64,000 nucleotides of DNA from UBA1181 sp963619325 (GTDB taxonomy: Bacteria > Bacteroidota > Bacteroidia > Bacteroidales > Paludibacteraceae). The stretch is taken from assembly GCA_963619325.1 (NCBI GenBank), contig CAVEVQ010000010.1, positions 1 to 64,000 on the forward strand, read 5' to 3'. Made by a program: the position numbers and the translations under genes. Position 1 is the first letter of the stretch. Every line of letters starts with the position of its first letter. Below are positions 54,100-63,151 of the stretch, one piece after another. The notes under the pieces are model-generated. The model searched no databases, was not told the origin of the DNA, and worked only from the letters and a program-made list of their open reading frames with translations.

Positions 54100-57000
54100 A
54101 TGCACGCTTATAAACCTTTTCACTTAGTGCTTGAAGATGGCACTGTATTCAAAGGGAAATCATTTGGTTATGAGAAGTCGGTGGCAGGAGAAGTAGTTTT
54201 CAGCACCGCTATGGTTGGCTACCCAGAGAGTTTGACAGATCCCTCATACGCAGGACAGATTCTCGCGATTACCTTTCCGTTAGTCGGCAACTATGGCGTT
54301 CCTTCTGACGAGATGGATGAAAATGGTATTTCTAAATTTTTAGAATCGGAGAAGATTCAAGTTGAAGGCTTGATTATTTCCGATTTTTCTTTTGAATATA
54401 GCCACTGGAACGCAGTAAAGAGTTTAGGCGACTGGTTGAAAGAGCATAAGATTCCCGGCATCTGTGGCATTGACACCCGAGAACTAACCAAATTAGTACG
54501 CGAGAAAGGTGCGATGAAAGGGAAATTAGTGTTCCCAGACGAAGAAGACATTCCTTTCGAAGACCCTAACCTCGTCAACCAAGTCGCTCGTGTAAGCTGC
54601 AAAGAAGTTATTACCTATGGGAAAGGGAAAGAGAAAGTTGTTCTCGTAGACTGCGGTGTGAAAAACAACATCATCCGTTGTTTGCTAAAAAGAGACGTTA
54701 CCGTCATCCGTGTTCCGTGGGACTATGATTTCAACACTATGGAATACGACGGTCTTTTCATTTCCAATGGACCAGGAAACCCCGAATTCTGCGGTATAAC
54801 AGTTGACCATATCCGCGAGGCTATGAAAAAAGAGAAGCCTATTTTCGGAATTTGTATGGGTAACCAGCTACTTTCAATCGCGGGGGGAGCTAAAACATAC
54901 AAGCTGAAATACGGTCACCGTAGCCACAACCAACCAGTAAGCATGCTCGGGAGCACCCGCGCTTTCATCACCACGCAAAACCACGGTTTCGCTGTTGATA
55001 ACACTACCTTAGGAAGCGATTGGGAGCCTCTCTTTATCAATATGAATGACGGCACCAATGAAGGTATCCGCCACAAAAGCAAACCATTCTTCTCTGCCCA
55101 ATTTCACCCTGAAGCCTGCTCGGGTCCAACTGACACAGATTTCTTGTTTGACGCTTTCATAAACATGGTTCGCGACAAGAATATCCGCACATTCAACCCT
55201 TCCGATCCCGGAGTCTACACAGGTCCTAAAAAATACAACAAAGTGCTGCTCTTAGGTTCAGGGGCGTTGAAGATCGGAGAAGCCGGAGAGTTTGACTATT
55301 CTGGGTCACAAGCCTTAAAGGCATTGAAGGAAGAAGGCGTTAAAACCGTCCTTATCAACCCTAACATCGCAACCGTACAGACATCTGAAGGTGTGGCAGA
55401 CAAAGTTTACTTTCTCCCCGTCACCCCAGAGTTCGTTGAACGCGTCATTGAGAAAGAGAGACCAGACGGCATATTCCTCTCTTTCGGAGGGCAGACAGCA
55501 TTGAACTGCGGAGTCGCTCTCTATAAGAGTGGAGTTCTCGAAAAATACAATATACAGGTACTTGGGACACCAGTACAAGCCATTATTGACACAGAAGACC
55601 GTGAAATTTTCAACCAGAAACTTCACGAAATTGATGTCAAATACATTAAGAGCGAGGCAGTTACGGATATAGACCACGCCTTGAAAGCCGCCAACGAGTT
55701 GGGTTATCCTGTCATCGTACGTGCGGCCTACGCATTAGGCGGATTAGGTTCAGGATTCTGCAACAATGACGAAGAGCTTAAGGTGTTGGTTGAGAAGGCG
55801 TTCTCCTACTCTCCACAAGTTTTGGTTGAAAAGTCGCTCAAGGGTTGGAAGGAGATAGAATACGAGGTGGTACGCGACCGCTACGACAACTGCATCACCG
55901 TTTGTAACATGGAGAATTTTGACCCGTTAGGAATCCACACTGGTGAGTCTATCGTTGTCGCACCTTCACAAACGCTATCCAATCGGGACTATTACAAACT
56001 TCGCGAGTTGGCGATACGCATTATCCGTCACATCGGCATCGTCGGTGAATGTAACGTGCAGTACGCATACGACCCAGAATCTGAAGACTATCGAGTGATT
56101 GAGGTGAACGCACGTTTGAGTCGTTCATCAGCCTTGGCTTCAAAAGCGACGGGTTATCCATTGGCGTTCATCGCTGCCAAATTAGGTATGGGCTACGCAC
56201 TTCCAGAATTGAAAAACAACGTAACCAAGGAAACCTCTGCCTTCTTTGAGCCTGCCCTTGACTACATCGTCTGCAAGATTCCTCGATGGGATTTAGGCAA
56301 ATTCCAAGGTGTTTCACACCTCCTTGGTTCAAGCATGAAGAGTGTCGGCGAGATTATGGCTATCGGTAGAAATTTTGAAGAGGCCATTCAGAAAGGTTTG
56401 AGAATGATTGGTCAAGGAATGCACGGATTTGTTGCCAACAAAGCACTGCACGCAGACAACCTCGACGAGGCACTCTCAAAGCCGACAGACAAGCGTATCT
56501 TCTACATTGCGCAGGCACTGCACGAAGGATATACCATCCAAAGAATCCATGACCTCACCAAAATTGACCTTTGGTTCTTGCAAAAATTGCAATACATCGT
56601 CAACACAGAAGGCGAGCTCTCAAAATACAACGCACTCACTGAGTTGCCAGACGACCTTTTGAGATACGCTAAGCAAATTGGATTCTCGGATTTTCAAATC
56701 GCACGTTTGGTTACGAAATGCAGCAACAACGACATTGACAATGAAGTGTTGAATGTTCGCAAACATAGAAAATCGAAAAACATCGTTCCTGTCGTGAAGC
56801 AGATTGACACATTGGCTGCCGAGTATCCTGCTCAGACCAACTATCTGTACATCACCTACAATGGTGTTGGGAATGATGTCAAATACTTAGGAGACCATCG
56901 TTCATGCGTCGTTCTTGGGTCTGGAGCCTACCGTATCGGTTCTTCCGTAGAGTTTGATTGGTGCGGTGTGAATGCCTTGAACACGATCCGCAAGGAGGGT

Positions 57001-58443
57001 TACCGCTCTGTCATGATCAACTACAACCCGGAGACTGTCTCAACAGACTATGATATGTGCGACAGACTCTACTTCGACGAGCTCACCTACGAGCGCGTGA
57101 TGGATATCCTCGACTTAGAGAATCCAATGGGAGTAATTGTTTCAACAGGCGGTCAGATTCCAAACAATCTTGCAGTCAAATTGTCTAACAGTGGAGTCAG
57201 AATTTTGGGAACGCAAGCTGAAGACATTGACAACGCAGAAGACCGCCACAAGTTCTCTCAAATGTTGGATGACCTTCACATTGACCAGCCAAGATGGCAA
57301 GAGTTGACCACTATGGATGATGTCAACAGTTTCGTAGACCGTATCGGCTACCCAGTTTTGGTTCGTCCGTCATACGTTCTTTCAGGGGCCGCTATGAACG
57401 TCTGCTACAACCAATCGCAATTAGAGAATTTCTTGCAGTTGGCCGCCAATGTTTCTAAAAAGCACCCTGTCGTCATCTCCGAGTTTATGGAGCGTTGCAA
57501 GGAGATTGAAATTGATGCAGTAGCACAAAACGGCGAGATTATGGTTTACGCCATTTCAGAACACGTTGAATATGCAGGAGTCCACTCAGGAGATGCAACA
57601 ACGCAGTTCCCTCCACAGAAAATCTATGTGGAAACAGTCCGTCGTATCAAGCATATCGCACGAGAGATTGCAAAAGCACTTCATATCTCAGGACCATTCA
57701 ACATTCAGTTCTTGGCCAAGAACAATGAAATCAAGGTTATTGAGTGCAATCTTCGTTCATCCCGTAGTTTTCCATTCGTGTCGAAAGTATTGAAAATCAA
57801 CTTCATTGAATTGGCTACGAAGATTATGCTGGGATTAAAGGTTGAGAAGCCGGAGAAATCCGCATTTGACTTGGACTATGTCGGAATCAAGTCATCTCAA
57901 TTCTCTTATCAGCGTTTACAGCAGGCAGATCCTGTTCACGGCGTAGATATGGCGTCTACAGGTGAGGTTGGATGTATCGGAGACGATTTCTCTGAAGCAT
58001 TGCTCAAGTCGTTGCTCTCTGTAGGTTACAGAATACCAAAGAAGAACATCATGATTTCCTCAGGAGCGACAAAAGAGAAAGTTGACTTGTTAGATGCATG
58101 CAGGATGTTGCAAGACAACGGATACAAGATTTACGCGACAGCAGGAACACACCGGTTCTTAGACGAGAACGGAATAAACTCCGTTCAAGTAGGATGGCCA
58201 GACGATGACCACAATGTATTGAATGTTATGCAGATGATTTCTGAAAAGCAATTCGATTTGGTTATCAACATACCTAAAGACAGCACACATAGAGAGTTGT
58301 CCAATGGTTACGCTATTCGTCGTGGAGCCATTGATTTCAACATTCCGTTGATTACAAACGCCCGACTTGCAAGTGCCTTCATTCGCGCTTGTTGCGAGAA
58401 GAAAGTCGAAGACATTCATATCAAGAGTTGGGACGAATATTAA
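54100..58443 (+). CDS. Single-chain glutamine-dependent carbamoyl-phosphate synthase (CarA-CarB fusion, 1,447 aa)
   Basis: Residues 1 to about 375 are the CarA-type glutaminase: GLFISNGPGNPEFC, nucleophile C252 in FGICMGNQLLSIAGGAKTYK, and the H336/E338 pair in QFHPEACSGP. Residues from about 378 (NKVLLLGSGALKIGEAGEFDYSG) are the CarB synthetase with two ATP-grasp halves and a second copy of the GSGxYRIGSSVEFDW motif. The C-terminal MGS-like allosteric domain begins near 1,316 (MISSGATKEKVDLLDAC). Bacteria usually have separate carA and carB. The KYGHRSHNQPV and VVKQIDTLAAEYPAQTNYLYITYNG segments read like the animal CPS/CAD type. No aspartate transcarbamylase or dihydroorotase domain is attached. 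The ATG at 54100 (MHAYKPFHLVLEDG) fits the family; the frame extends to 54034. It makes carbamoyl phosphate for pyrimidines and arginine. Confidence 0.93.
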   Translation: MHAYKPFHLVLEDGTVFKGKSFGYEKSVAGEVVFSTAMVGYPESLTDPSYAGQILAITFPLVGNYGVPSDEMDENGISKFLESEKIQVEGLIISDFSFEYSHWNAVKSLGDWLKEHKIPGICGIDTRELTKLVREKGAMKGKLVFPDEEDIPFEDPNLVNQVARVSCKEVITYGKGKEKVVLVDCGVKNNIIRCLLKRDVTVIRVPWDYDFNTMEYDGLFISNGPGNPEFCGITVDHIREAMKKEKPIFGICMGNQLLSIAGGAKTYKLKYGHRSHNQPVSMLGSTRAFITTQNHGFAVDNTTLGSDWEPLFINMNDGTNEGIRHKSKPFFSAQFHPEACSGPTDTDFLFDAFINMVRDKNIRTFNPSDPGVYTGPKKYNKVLLLGSGALKIGEAGEFDYSGSQALKALKEEGVKTVLINPNIATVQTSEGVADKVYFLPVTPEFVERVIEKERPDGIFLSFGGQTALNCGVALYKSGVLEKYNIQVLGTPVQAIIDTEDREIFNQKLHEIDVKYIKSEAVTDIDHALKAANELGYPVIVRAAYALGGLGSGFCNNDEELKVLVEKAFSYSPQVLVEKSLKGWKEIEYEVVRDRYDNCITVCNMENFDPLGIHTGESIVVAPSQTLSNRDYYKLRELAIRIIRHIGIVGECNVQYAYDPESEDYRVIEVNARLSRSSALASKATGYPLAFIAAKLGMGYALPELKNNVTKETSAFFEPALDYIVCKIPRWDLGKFQGVSHLLGSSMKSVGEIMAIGRNFEEAIQKGLRMIGQGMHGFVANKALHADNLDEALSKPTDKRIFYIAQALHEGYTIQRIHDLTKIDLWFLQKLQYIVNTEGELSKYNALTELPDDLLRYAKQIGFSDFQIARLVTKCSNNDIDNEVLNVRKHRKSKNIVPVVKQIDTLAAEYPAQTNYLYITYNGVGNDVKYLGDHRSCVVLGSGAYRIGSSVEFDWCGVNALNTIRKEGYRSVMINYNPETVSTDYDMCDRLYFDELTYERVMDILDLENPMGVIVSTGGQIPNNLAVKLSNSGVRILGTQAEDIDNAEDRHKFSQMLDDLHIDQPRWQELTTMDDVNSFVDRIGYPVLVRPSYVLSGAAMNVCYNQSQLENFLQLAANVSKKHPVVISEFMERCKEIEIDAVAQNGEIMVYAISEHVEYAGVHSGDATTQFPPQKIYVETVRRIKHIAREIAKALHISGPFNIQFLAKNNEIKVIECNLRSSRSFPFVSKVLKINFIELATKIMLGLKVEKPEKSAFDLDYVGIKSSQFSYQRLQQADPVHGVDMASTGEVGCIGDDFSEALLKSLLSVGYRIPKKNIMISSGATKEKVDLLDACRMLQDNGYKIYATAGTHRFLDENGINSVQVGWPDDDHNVLNVMQMISEKQFDLVINIPKDSTHRELSNGYAIRRGAIDFNIPLITNARLASAFIRACCEKKVEDIHIKSWDEY

Positions 58444-58465
58444 TAAAAATATTTGATGAGAAACA

Positions 58466-59707
58466 ATGACAGAAAAAATAAAACTTTGGGTTGAAAATCT
58501 GTCTACTATTGGCTTTATCCCGTTGATAGCAACAATGTCAACGGGATTTTCAAAACGCCAGTTTATTGCCCTGTATATCGCTGCAGGGCTTTATGTTTTA
58601 GATTTCATAGTCAACCAAAGATGGAAAAATCTTCAATGGGACAAAAAAAACTGGACGTTCGTCAGTTTTATTTTTTTCTTTTTTGTCATCAATATTTTTG
58701 CATTCACAGATAAGCACACAACGAAACAGTGGGTAGACGTAACCGAGACATTCCTGCCAATGTTGATATATGGTGCTATCGGAATCGTTGGAATATTCGG
58801 TAAGATCAGAATAAAATACATTGCCTGGACAATGTCCCTTGTCTGCCTTTATATCGTTATATATACGGTCGCGTATATAAAACCATACTTGACATCCCTA
58901 CCAACATCGGAATGGATGCCTACATATTACTACTACCGCACGCAACTGTTTGGAGCACACATGATTATTAATATCTATCGCAACATTGCTATCATCATGA
59001 GTCTTTACGCATTATGTTGCGAGGAGATGAAGAGATGGAGTAAAACACTGACTATCTCTTTATTGGTGATTAATTGTCTGTTTGTCGCGGGTTCCGACGG
59101 TAGGATTGGACTCATAACAATGATTGTAACATTATTCTCACTTCTGATTAGATATACAACTAAGAAATATGGGAAAAAAATATCTATCATAACAATGATA
59201 GCCTTTGTTGCAATCGTAGGTGCGGGAGTTTTAAACAAAGATAAGTTCCAAAACACTTCAAATATAAAACAAAACCCTCGCTATGATTTATGGCATGTAG
59301 CATGCAAGACAATTGCCGAAAAACCTATTTGGGGACACGGAGTCTTCTCATACAAGGAGGACTACTCTAAAAATGCAATAAAAGACGAAGGGATTCAGAA
59401 AAACTACATTCAAGAATTTTACCTCACATATCCAGACCACGACATTACGCACATACACCCCCATAATGAGTTTTTGAAAACAGGAATGCAGATTGGTCTT
59501 GTCGGACTGTTCCTTTTCCTACTAAACTTTGCGCTGCCGTTTTTCACGCGTTGGGGAGAAAATCAAATCTTCATCAATCTATTCGTATTCTGTTTTACGC
59601 TACAAATGTTTTTTGACGTGTTTCACACTGGCTTTCAGCCACGATTATATTGTTTGGTATATCTAATGCTATTCAGTGCGATAAAACAATCTTATATGCG
59701 GAAATAG
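58466..59707 (+). CDS. O-antigen ligase/polymerase-family membrane protein (413 aa)
   Basis: It has about ten to twelve hydrophobic segments and a periplasmic loop ending HIHPHNEFLKTGMQIGLVGLFLFLL, the Wzy_C/WaaL signature. Before it come VAGSDGRIGLITMIVT and the loop NPRYDLWHVACKTIAEKPIWGHG, also family features. It is the second protein of this type in the window, the other being in the polysaccharide operon at 24.9 kb. One could be the polymerase and the other the ligase that attaches polymer to lipid A core. It starts 22 nt after the carbamoyl-phosphate synthase gene and may be co-transcribed with it. Its end overlaps the Fic gene by 16 nt. Confidence 0.82.
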   Translation: MTEKIKLWVENLSTIGFIPLIATMSTGFSKRQFIALYIAAGLYVLDFIVNQRWKNLQWDKKNWTFVSFIFFFFVINIFAFTDKHTTKQWVDVTETFLPMLIYGAIGIVGIFGKIRIKYIAWTMSLVCLYIVIYTVAYIKPYLTSLPTSEWMPTYYYYRTQLFGAHMIINIYRNIAIIMSLYALCCEEMKRWSKTLTISLLVINCLFVAGSDGRIGLITMIVTLFSLLIRYTTKKYGKKISIITMIAFVAIVGAGVLNKDKFQNTSNIKQNPRYDLWHVACKTIAEKPIWGHGVFSYKEDYSKNAIKDEGIQKNYIQEFYLTYPDHDITHIHPHNEFLKTGMQIGLVGLFLFLLNFALPFFTRWGENQIFINLFVFCFTLQMFFDVFHTGFQPRLYCLVYLMLFSAIKQSYMRK

Positions 59708-60408
59708 CGAAGCCATTCTTTATATTCATCTTGCGCAGTCAGACAAGTATCTGTAAGAAATCCGTTGACTTTACCCCAATTTTGCAAACCTCGATAATAA
59801 AAATAGCGGAGTTCTTCCGTGATAATAATTGGCACTATGTCGGCTTTTAGGCATTGCCAGAACATCAATAATCTACCTACCCTACCATTACCATCTTGGA
59901 AAGGATGAATACGTTCAAAGCGCACATGAAAGTCTAACACATCCTCAAATAACGGATTTTGCAATGCATTGTACCAAGACAATAGACTTTTCATCTCAGA
60001 ATGTACATTCTCTGGAGGTGTTGTTTCTTCTCCCCCCACCTCATTCGGTAATTTTTTGTAATTTCCTACAACAAACCAAGATTTAGTACTATCTGATGTT
60101 CCCGTCTTTAACATTCTATGAAGTTCCTTAATGTGGCTCTCAGACAATTTTCCCGAAGCATGTTTGATAACATAATCAACGCAACTAAAATGGTTAACTG
60201 TTTCAATAATATCGTCGACACGAGTCGAACCCGATGTTGCGCCTAAGGTGTTTGTTTCAAAGATGAAGCGTGTTTGTTCTTTAGACAAAAGACTCCCCTC
60301 TATGTGATTCGAGTTGTAAGTCAGTTCGATCTGTGTACGATGATAAATACTGCCTTTAAGGCGAGATTCCATCTGCTCACGCAAGACCTGAAGAAGTTTA
60401 TGAGTCAT
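59692..60408 (-). CDS. Fic-domain protein with N-terminal autoinhibitory motif (238 aa)
   Basis: The catalytic loop is HPFQDGNGRVGR (H168 to R179), a full match to HPFxxGNGRxxR, so transfer of AMP or another nucleotide to protein hydroxyls is expected. The inhibitory helix motif S-x-x-x-E-G is at 33-38 (SNHIEG), placing it in the class whose own N-terminal helix blocks the site. The flap region includes VVGNYKKLPNEVGGEETTPP. It reads toward, and overlaps by 16 nt, the O-antigen ligase gene. No antitoxin-like small gene is next to it, which agrees with self-inhibition. Target unknown. Confidence 0.92.
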   Translation of the reverse strand: MTHKLLQVLREQMESRLKGSIYHRTQIELTYNSNHIEGSLLSKEQTRFIFETNTLGATSGSTRVDDIIETVNHFSCVDYVIKHASGKLSESHIKELHRMLKTGTSDSTKSWFVVGNYKKLPNEVGGEETTPPENVHSEMKSLLSWYNALQNPLFEDVLDFHVRFERIHPFQDGNGRVGRLLMFWQCLKADIVPIIITEELRYFYYRGLQNWGKVNGFLTDTCLTAQDEYKEWLRYFRI

Positions 60409-60453
60409 AGACTTTTAAATATCCGAGAAAGCTAATTACAATAATGTATTAGG

Positions 60454-60485
60454 AAAAAAAGAGGGGCGACCAAAGTCGTCCCTCT
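60454..60485 (-). terminator. Rho-independent terminator after the type A T9SS cargo gene
   Basis: On the minus strand AGAGGGACGAC (60475-60485) pairs with GTCGCCCCTCT (60460-60470), one A-C mismatch, loop TTTG, followed by seven T (60454-60460). It also insulates the Fic gene. Confidence 0.88.
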
Positions 60486-60517
60486 TACTTATATAAGAAT
60501 CTTAATTAGAATCCTAA

Positions 60518-61984
60518 TTACTTCTTGATAACAGTCTTAACGACAACCTTGCCATTTACATTAGCCTTAACTAAGTAAAGACCTGCAGGAAGAGCAGAAA
60601 CATTGATTTGGCTACCGTTAGCAGTTGCTACAACGTTACCTGTCAAGTTAACAATTTCAACCTTTGTTGCGTTCAAAACATTGATTACATCAGTTGCAGG
60701 GTTAGGGTAAACAACTACATTGAAAGCGTTAGCCTCTGCAGCAACCTCTTCATTTCCTACGTTTGGCTCAGCAGACATAACGACATTGTCAAGGTAGTAC
60801 TGAAAAGTACCATGTTTGATAGAGAGAGATACTGTAGTCGCACCAGTTGGAACGTCAATTACAGACTTCTTATTCTCCCAATCGTAGTTAATAGAGTCTT
60901 CAGGGAACATTTCAACAGTTGTAGCAGCAGCATCGTTGAAAGTCAAATAAGCTGTGACGGCTTTCTCTTCACGAGTTGCAGCAGCAAATGCTTCCTCTGC
61001 ACTTTCGGAGTAAGCCCATTTAACCATAGCACTAGTGTAGATTTTGCTAGCATTTGCAGGCAATGCGATACCATTACAATAAATAATTCTTGGTTCATCT
61101 TCAGTTGCCTTTGCACTGGTAGCAGTAGCTACATCCAATGTTAATGAGTTCTCAGAGTCAAAGAAATTAGCGTCTGTTCCAGTATCTTGCCATGTACGAC
61201 CAGTCCTAATAGCACCGGTTGAAGTAAAAGCGTAACCACCTGCTAAATTAGTAGCGTCTAAGTTCTTTAAAGTTGCTGCACTATATGTAGCAAAACGGCT
61301 GGCACCTACACCTTGGAAATCCTCAGCGTAGAAAGGTCTTTCAGAACCAACCTCTTGAAACCAGAGATTCTTAATGTAGCCCTCAAGAGCAACACCACTC
61401 TCACGAGCAAATGAAAGAATCATCACACCAACTTCACTCAACGTATTTGGATTAGCATAGATCTCCTTTGTTGCAGTGTAATAAGTATTACCAGCAAGTA
61501 GAGTTCCAGAACCGTCAAGAGCCCACTTAGCGTCAACACAAACCAAAGCGTCAGCTTTGTCATTTGCAATTGTTGGCTTTTCCTCTTCCATCAAACTTGG
61601 ACTGAACATACCGATTTGAATAAGAGGCTTCTTACCAGAAAACAAACCCCATGTATCGTCCTCATCGCTTCCGAATTCTCCACTAACTGCATATTCAACA
61701 CCCATGACCCACTGAGTCTTGACATTTGGCATTGAAGTAGCCTTCGTCAAATCGAAACGAACCTCCTTAAAAGAAGTGAAGTGCTTGTAAACGGCTGTCT
61801 TTTCACCGTCTGGACCTGCCTGACCAAATTCGAATGTGTCGAATTCTCCTGCCTTAAGGTCTTCATAAGCCATTTCAATGATTCCGTTCTGCAATTCTCC
61901 GTCCTTGATAACATAGTAAGGAGCAGCAGAAAGGCTACCTACTGCAGTAAGACCTGCGATCGCGAGTAAACCTAATTTCTTCAT
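60518..61984 (-). CDS. Secreted protein with type A T9SS sorting domain, unknown function (488 aa)
   Basis: The start MKKLGLLAIAGLTAVGSLSA is a signal peptide. The C-terminal 75 residues form a type A T9SS domain: NVVVYPNPATDVINVLNA, VEIVNLTGNVVATANG, INVSALPAGLYLVKANVNGKVVVKTVIKK. The middle (about 25-400) is beta-rich with two jelly-roll-like halves, for example GAIRTGRTWQDTGTDANFF and VPTGATTVSLSIKHGTFQYYLDNVVMS. The latter resembles carbohydrate-binding or generic secreted beta-sandwich modules. No catalytic motif was recognised. It has its own terminator. Cleavage of the sorting domain and attachment to the surface are expected from the family. Confidence 0.85.
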   Translation of the reverse strand: MKKLGLLAIAGLTAVGSLSAAPYYVIKDGELQNGIIEMAYEDLKAGEFDTFEFGQAGPDGEKTAVYKHFTSFKEVRFDLTKATSMPNVKTQWVMGVEYAVSGEFGSDEDDTWGLFSGKKPLIQIGMFSPSLMEEEKPTIANDKADALVCVDAKWALDGSGTLLAGNTYYTATKEIYANPNTLSEVGVMILSFARESGVALEGYIKNLWFQEVGSERPFYAEDFQGVGASRFATYSAATLKNLDATNLAGGYAFTSTGAIRTGRTWQDTGTDANFFDSENSLTLDVATATSAKATEDEPRIIYCNGIALPANASKIYTSAMVKWAYSESAEEAFAAATREEKAVTAYLTFNDAAATTVEMFPEDSINYDWENKKSVIDVPTGATTVSLSIKHGTFQYYLDNVVMSAEPNVGNEEVAAEANAFNVVVYPNPATDVINVLNATKVEIVNLTGNVVATANGSQINVSALPAGLYLVKANVNGKVVVKTVIKK

Positions 61985-62151
61985 AAAACTTTACTTTTTT
62001 TAGTTATTAAATATTCTTCTTCTAAACCAGCAACTCCAATGCTTTTTACCTTTTCTTCGCACATTTCCTCCCACACACGCATAGAGCATTGCAAATAAAG
62101 TTCTTTTTTCGCACACGAAGAAATTTTTGGGCTTTTTTTATTTTATTTTTA

Positions 62152-62907
62152 TTAACCATTTTCACGCTTGATGAATCGCGCAAGTCCATAAACATATCTT
62201 CTGAATCCAGGGCGATAACCTAAAACACAGTTGAACCAGTCTAAGGTTTTTCCTGACATCCGCACCATGAATCCTACATAAACCATGGCGAAAAGAGTTC
62301 CAATTCCAATGATATGAGTCAGCCATCTGCCAAAGAAGACAAAGCAAAGAACAACACCAATAGCCACTAAGGAAATATCCACGAATATCTTCACTTTAGG
62401 GAACTCCACCCCTATCTTTCGACTAATGGCAACCGGCAACCCCTCGCCTGGCATCGTCACCGAGCCGCATCTCACCTCCATTGCAATGCCATACGCCAAG
62501 ATTGTACACCCTAAGACTTGCGACATAATCTTCTGCCATAGCGCAAGATCTACCATCCACGATGTGAGCCACATATTGAGGTCGATAAAAGACCCAAAAA
62601 CAAAACCAACCAAAAGCTGAAACAATTGCACCATCTCAAAGTCTTTCCGCAAGACAATCATCTGCCCGACAACTAAAAGACAGTTCATCAACCATGTATA
62701 TTGACCTATCGTCCACTGAGGAACAAACCCAGCATCACCCGCATCTTGCATAACATACGGAATCACAGAAATAACACTTGATCCTAACATAGAACGGACA
62801 CAGACAGCTACACCCACCGTCATAATATACAAGGAAACCAACAACCAAACATGCTGCCAAATGAAAGACACCACTCTATCTTTCCTGCTTAAATTTTCAT
62901 TCGTCAT
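62152..62907 (-). CDS. YczE/DUF6198-like integral membrane protein (251 aa)
   Basis: It has five to six membrane segments. SLYIMTVGVAVCVRSMLGSSVISVIPYVM near the start and VRCGSVTMPGEGLPVAISRK in the middle are typical of the YczE/YyaS/YitT group of bacterial membrane proteins. Their transport or regulatory role is unknown. The PGEGLPVAI block is the most conserved feature. The gene stands alone, with a promoter match 24 nt upstream. Confidence 0.82.
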   Translation of the reverse strand: MTNENLSRKDRVVSFIWQHVWLLVSLYIMTVGVAVCVRSMLGSSVISVIPYVMQDAGDAGFVPQWTIGQYTWLMNCLLVVGQMIVLRKDFEMVQLFQLLVGFVFGSFIDLNMWLTSWMVDLALWQKIMSQVLGCTILAYGIAMEVRCGSVTMPGEGLPVAISRKIGVEFPKVKIFVDISLVAIGVVLCFVFFGRWLTHIIGIGTLFAMVYVGFMVRMSGKTLDWFNCVLGYRPGFRRYVYGLARFIKRENG

Positions 62908-62930
62908 CTTACATCTATTTTTGTCGTAGA

Positions 62931-62938
62931 CAAAATTA
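62931..62938 (-). promoter_or_regulatory. Putative -7 box for the YczE-like gene
   Basis: The minus strand reads TAATTTTG, matching TAnnTTTG, ending 24 nt upstream of the ATG at 62907. No clear -33 element was found. Confidence 0.5.
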
Positions 62939-63068
62939 CAATTTTTTATGTTTCGTTTTTCTCCGCAAAGTCTCTCTATGTCTTTATGATAATGTTTTTT
63001 AACACACAGAAAAAGACATCAAATATTAGAAAATCTATTGAGGATAATTTGAGGATAAATCGGCATAT

Positions 63069-63101
63069 AAAAAAACCGTGCTACTCTCACGAGCAGCACG
63101 G
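63069..63101 (-). terminator. Rho-independent terminator after the MBG-like cargo gene
   Basis: On the minus strand CCGTGCT (63095-63101) pairs with AGCACGG (63076-63082), and seven T follow (63069-63075). It lies 50 nt after the stop at 63152. Confidence 0.88.
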
Positions 63102-63151
63102 AACACAAAAACTAAAAATTTAAAAATTATGAAATATCCGTTTTTTTCTTT

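Noticed and set aside
59692..60408. Fic plus antitoxin (FicT/FicA) module
   Set aside because: No small antitoxin gene lies beside it, and the inhibitory motif is within the protein itself.
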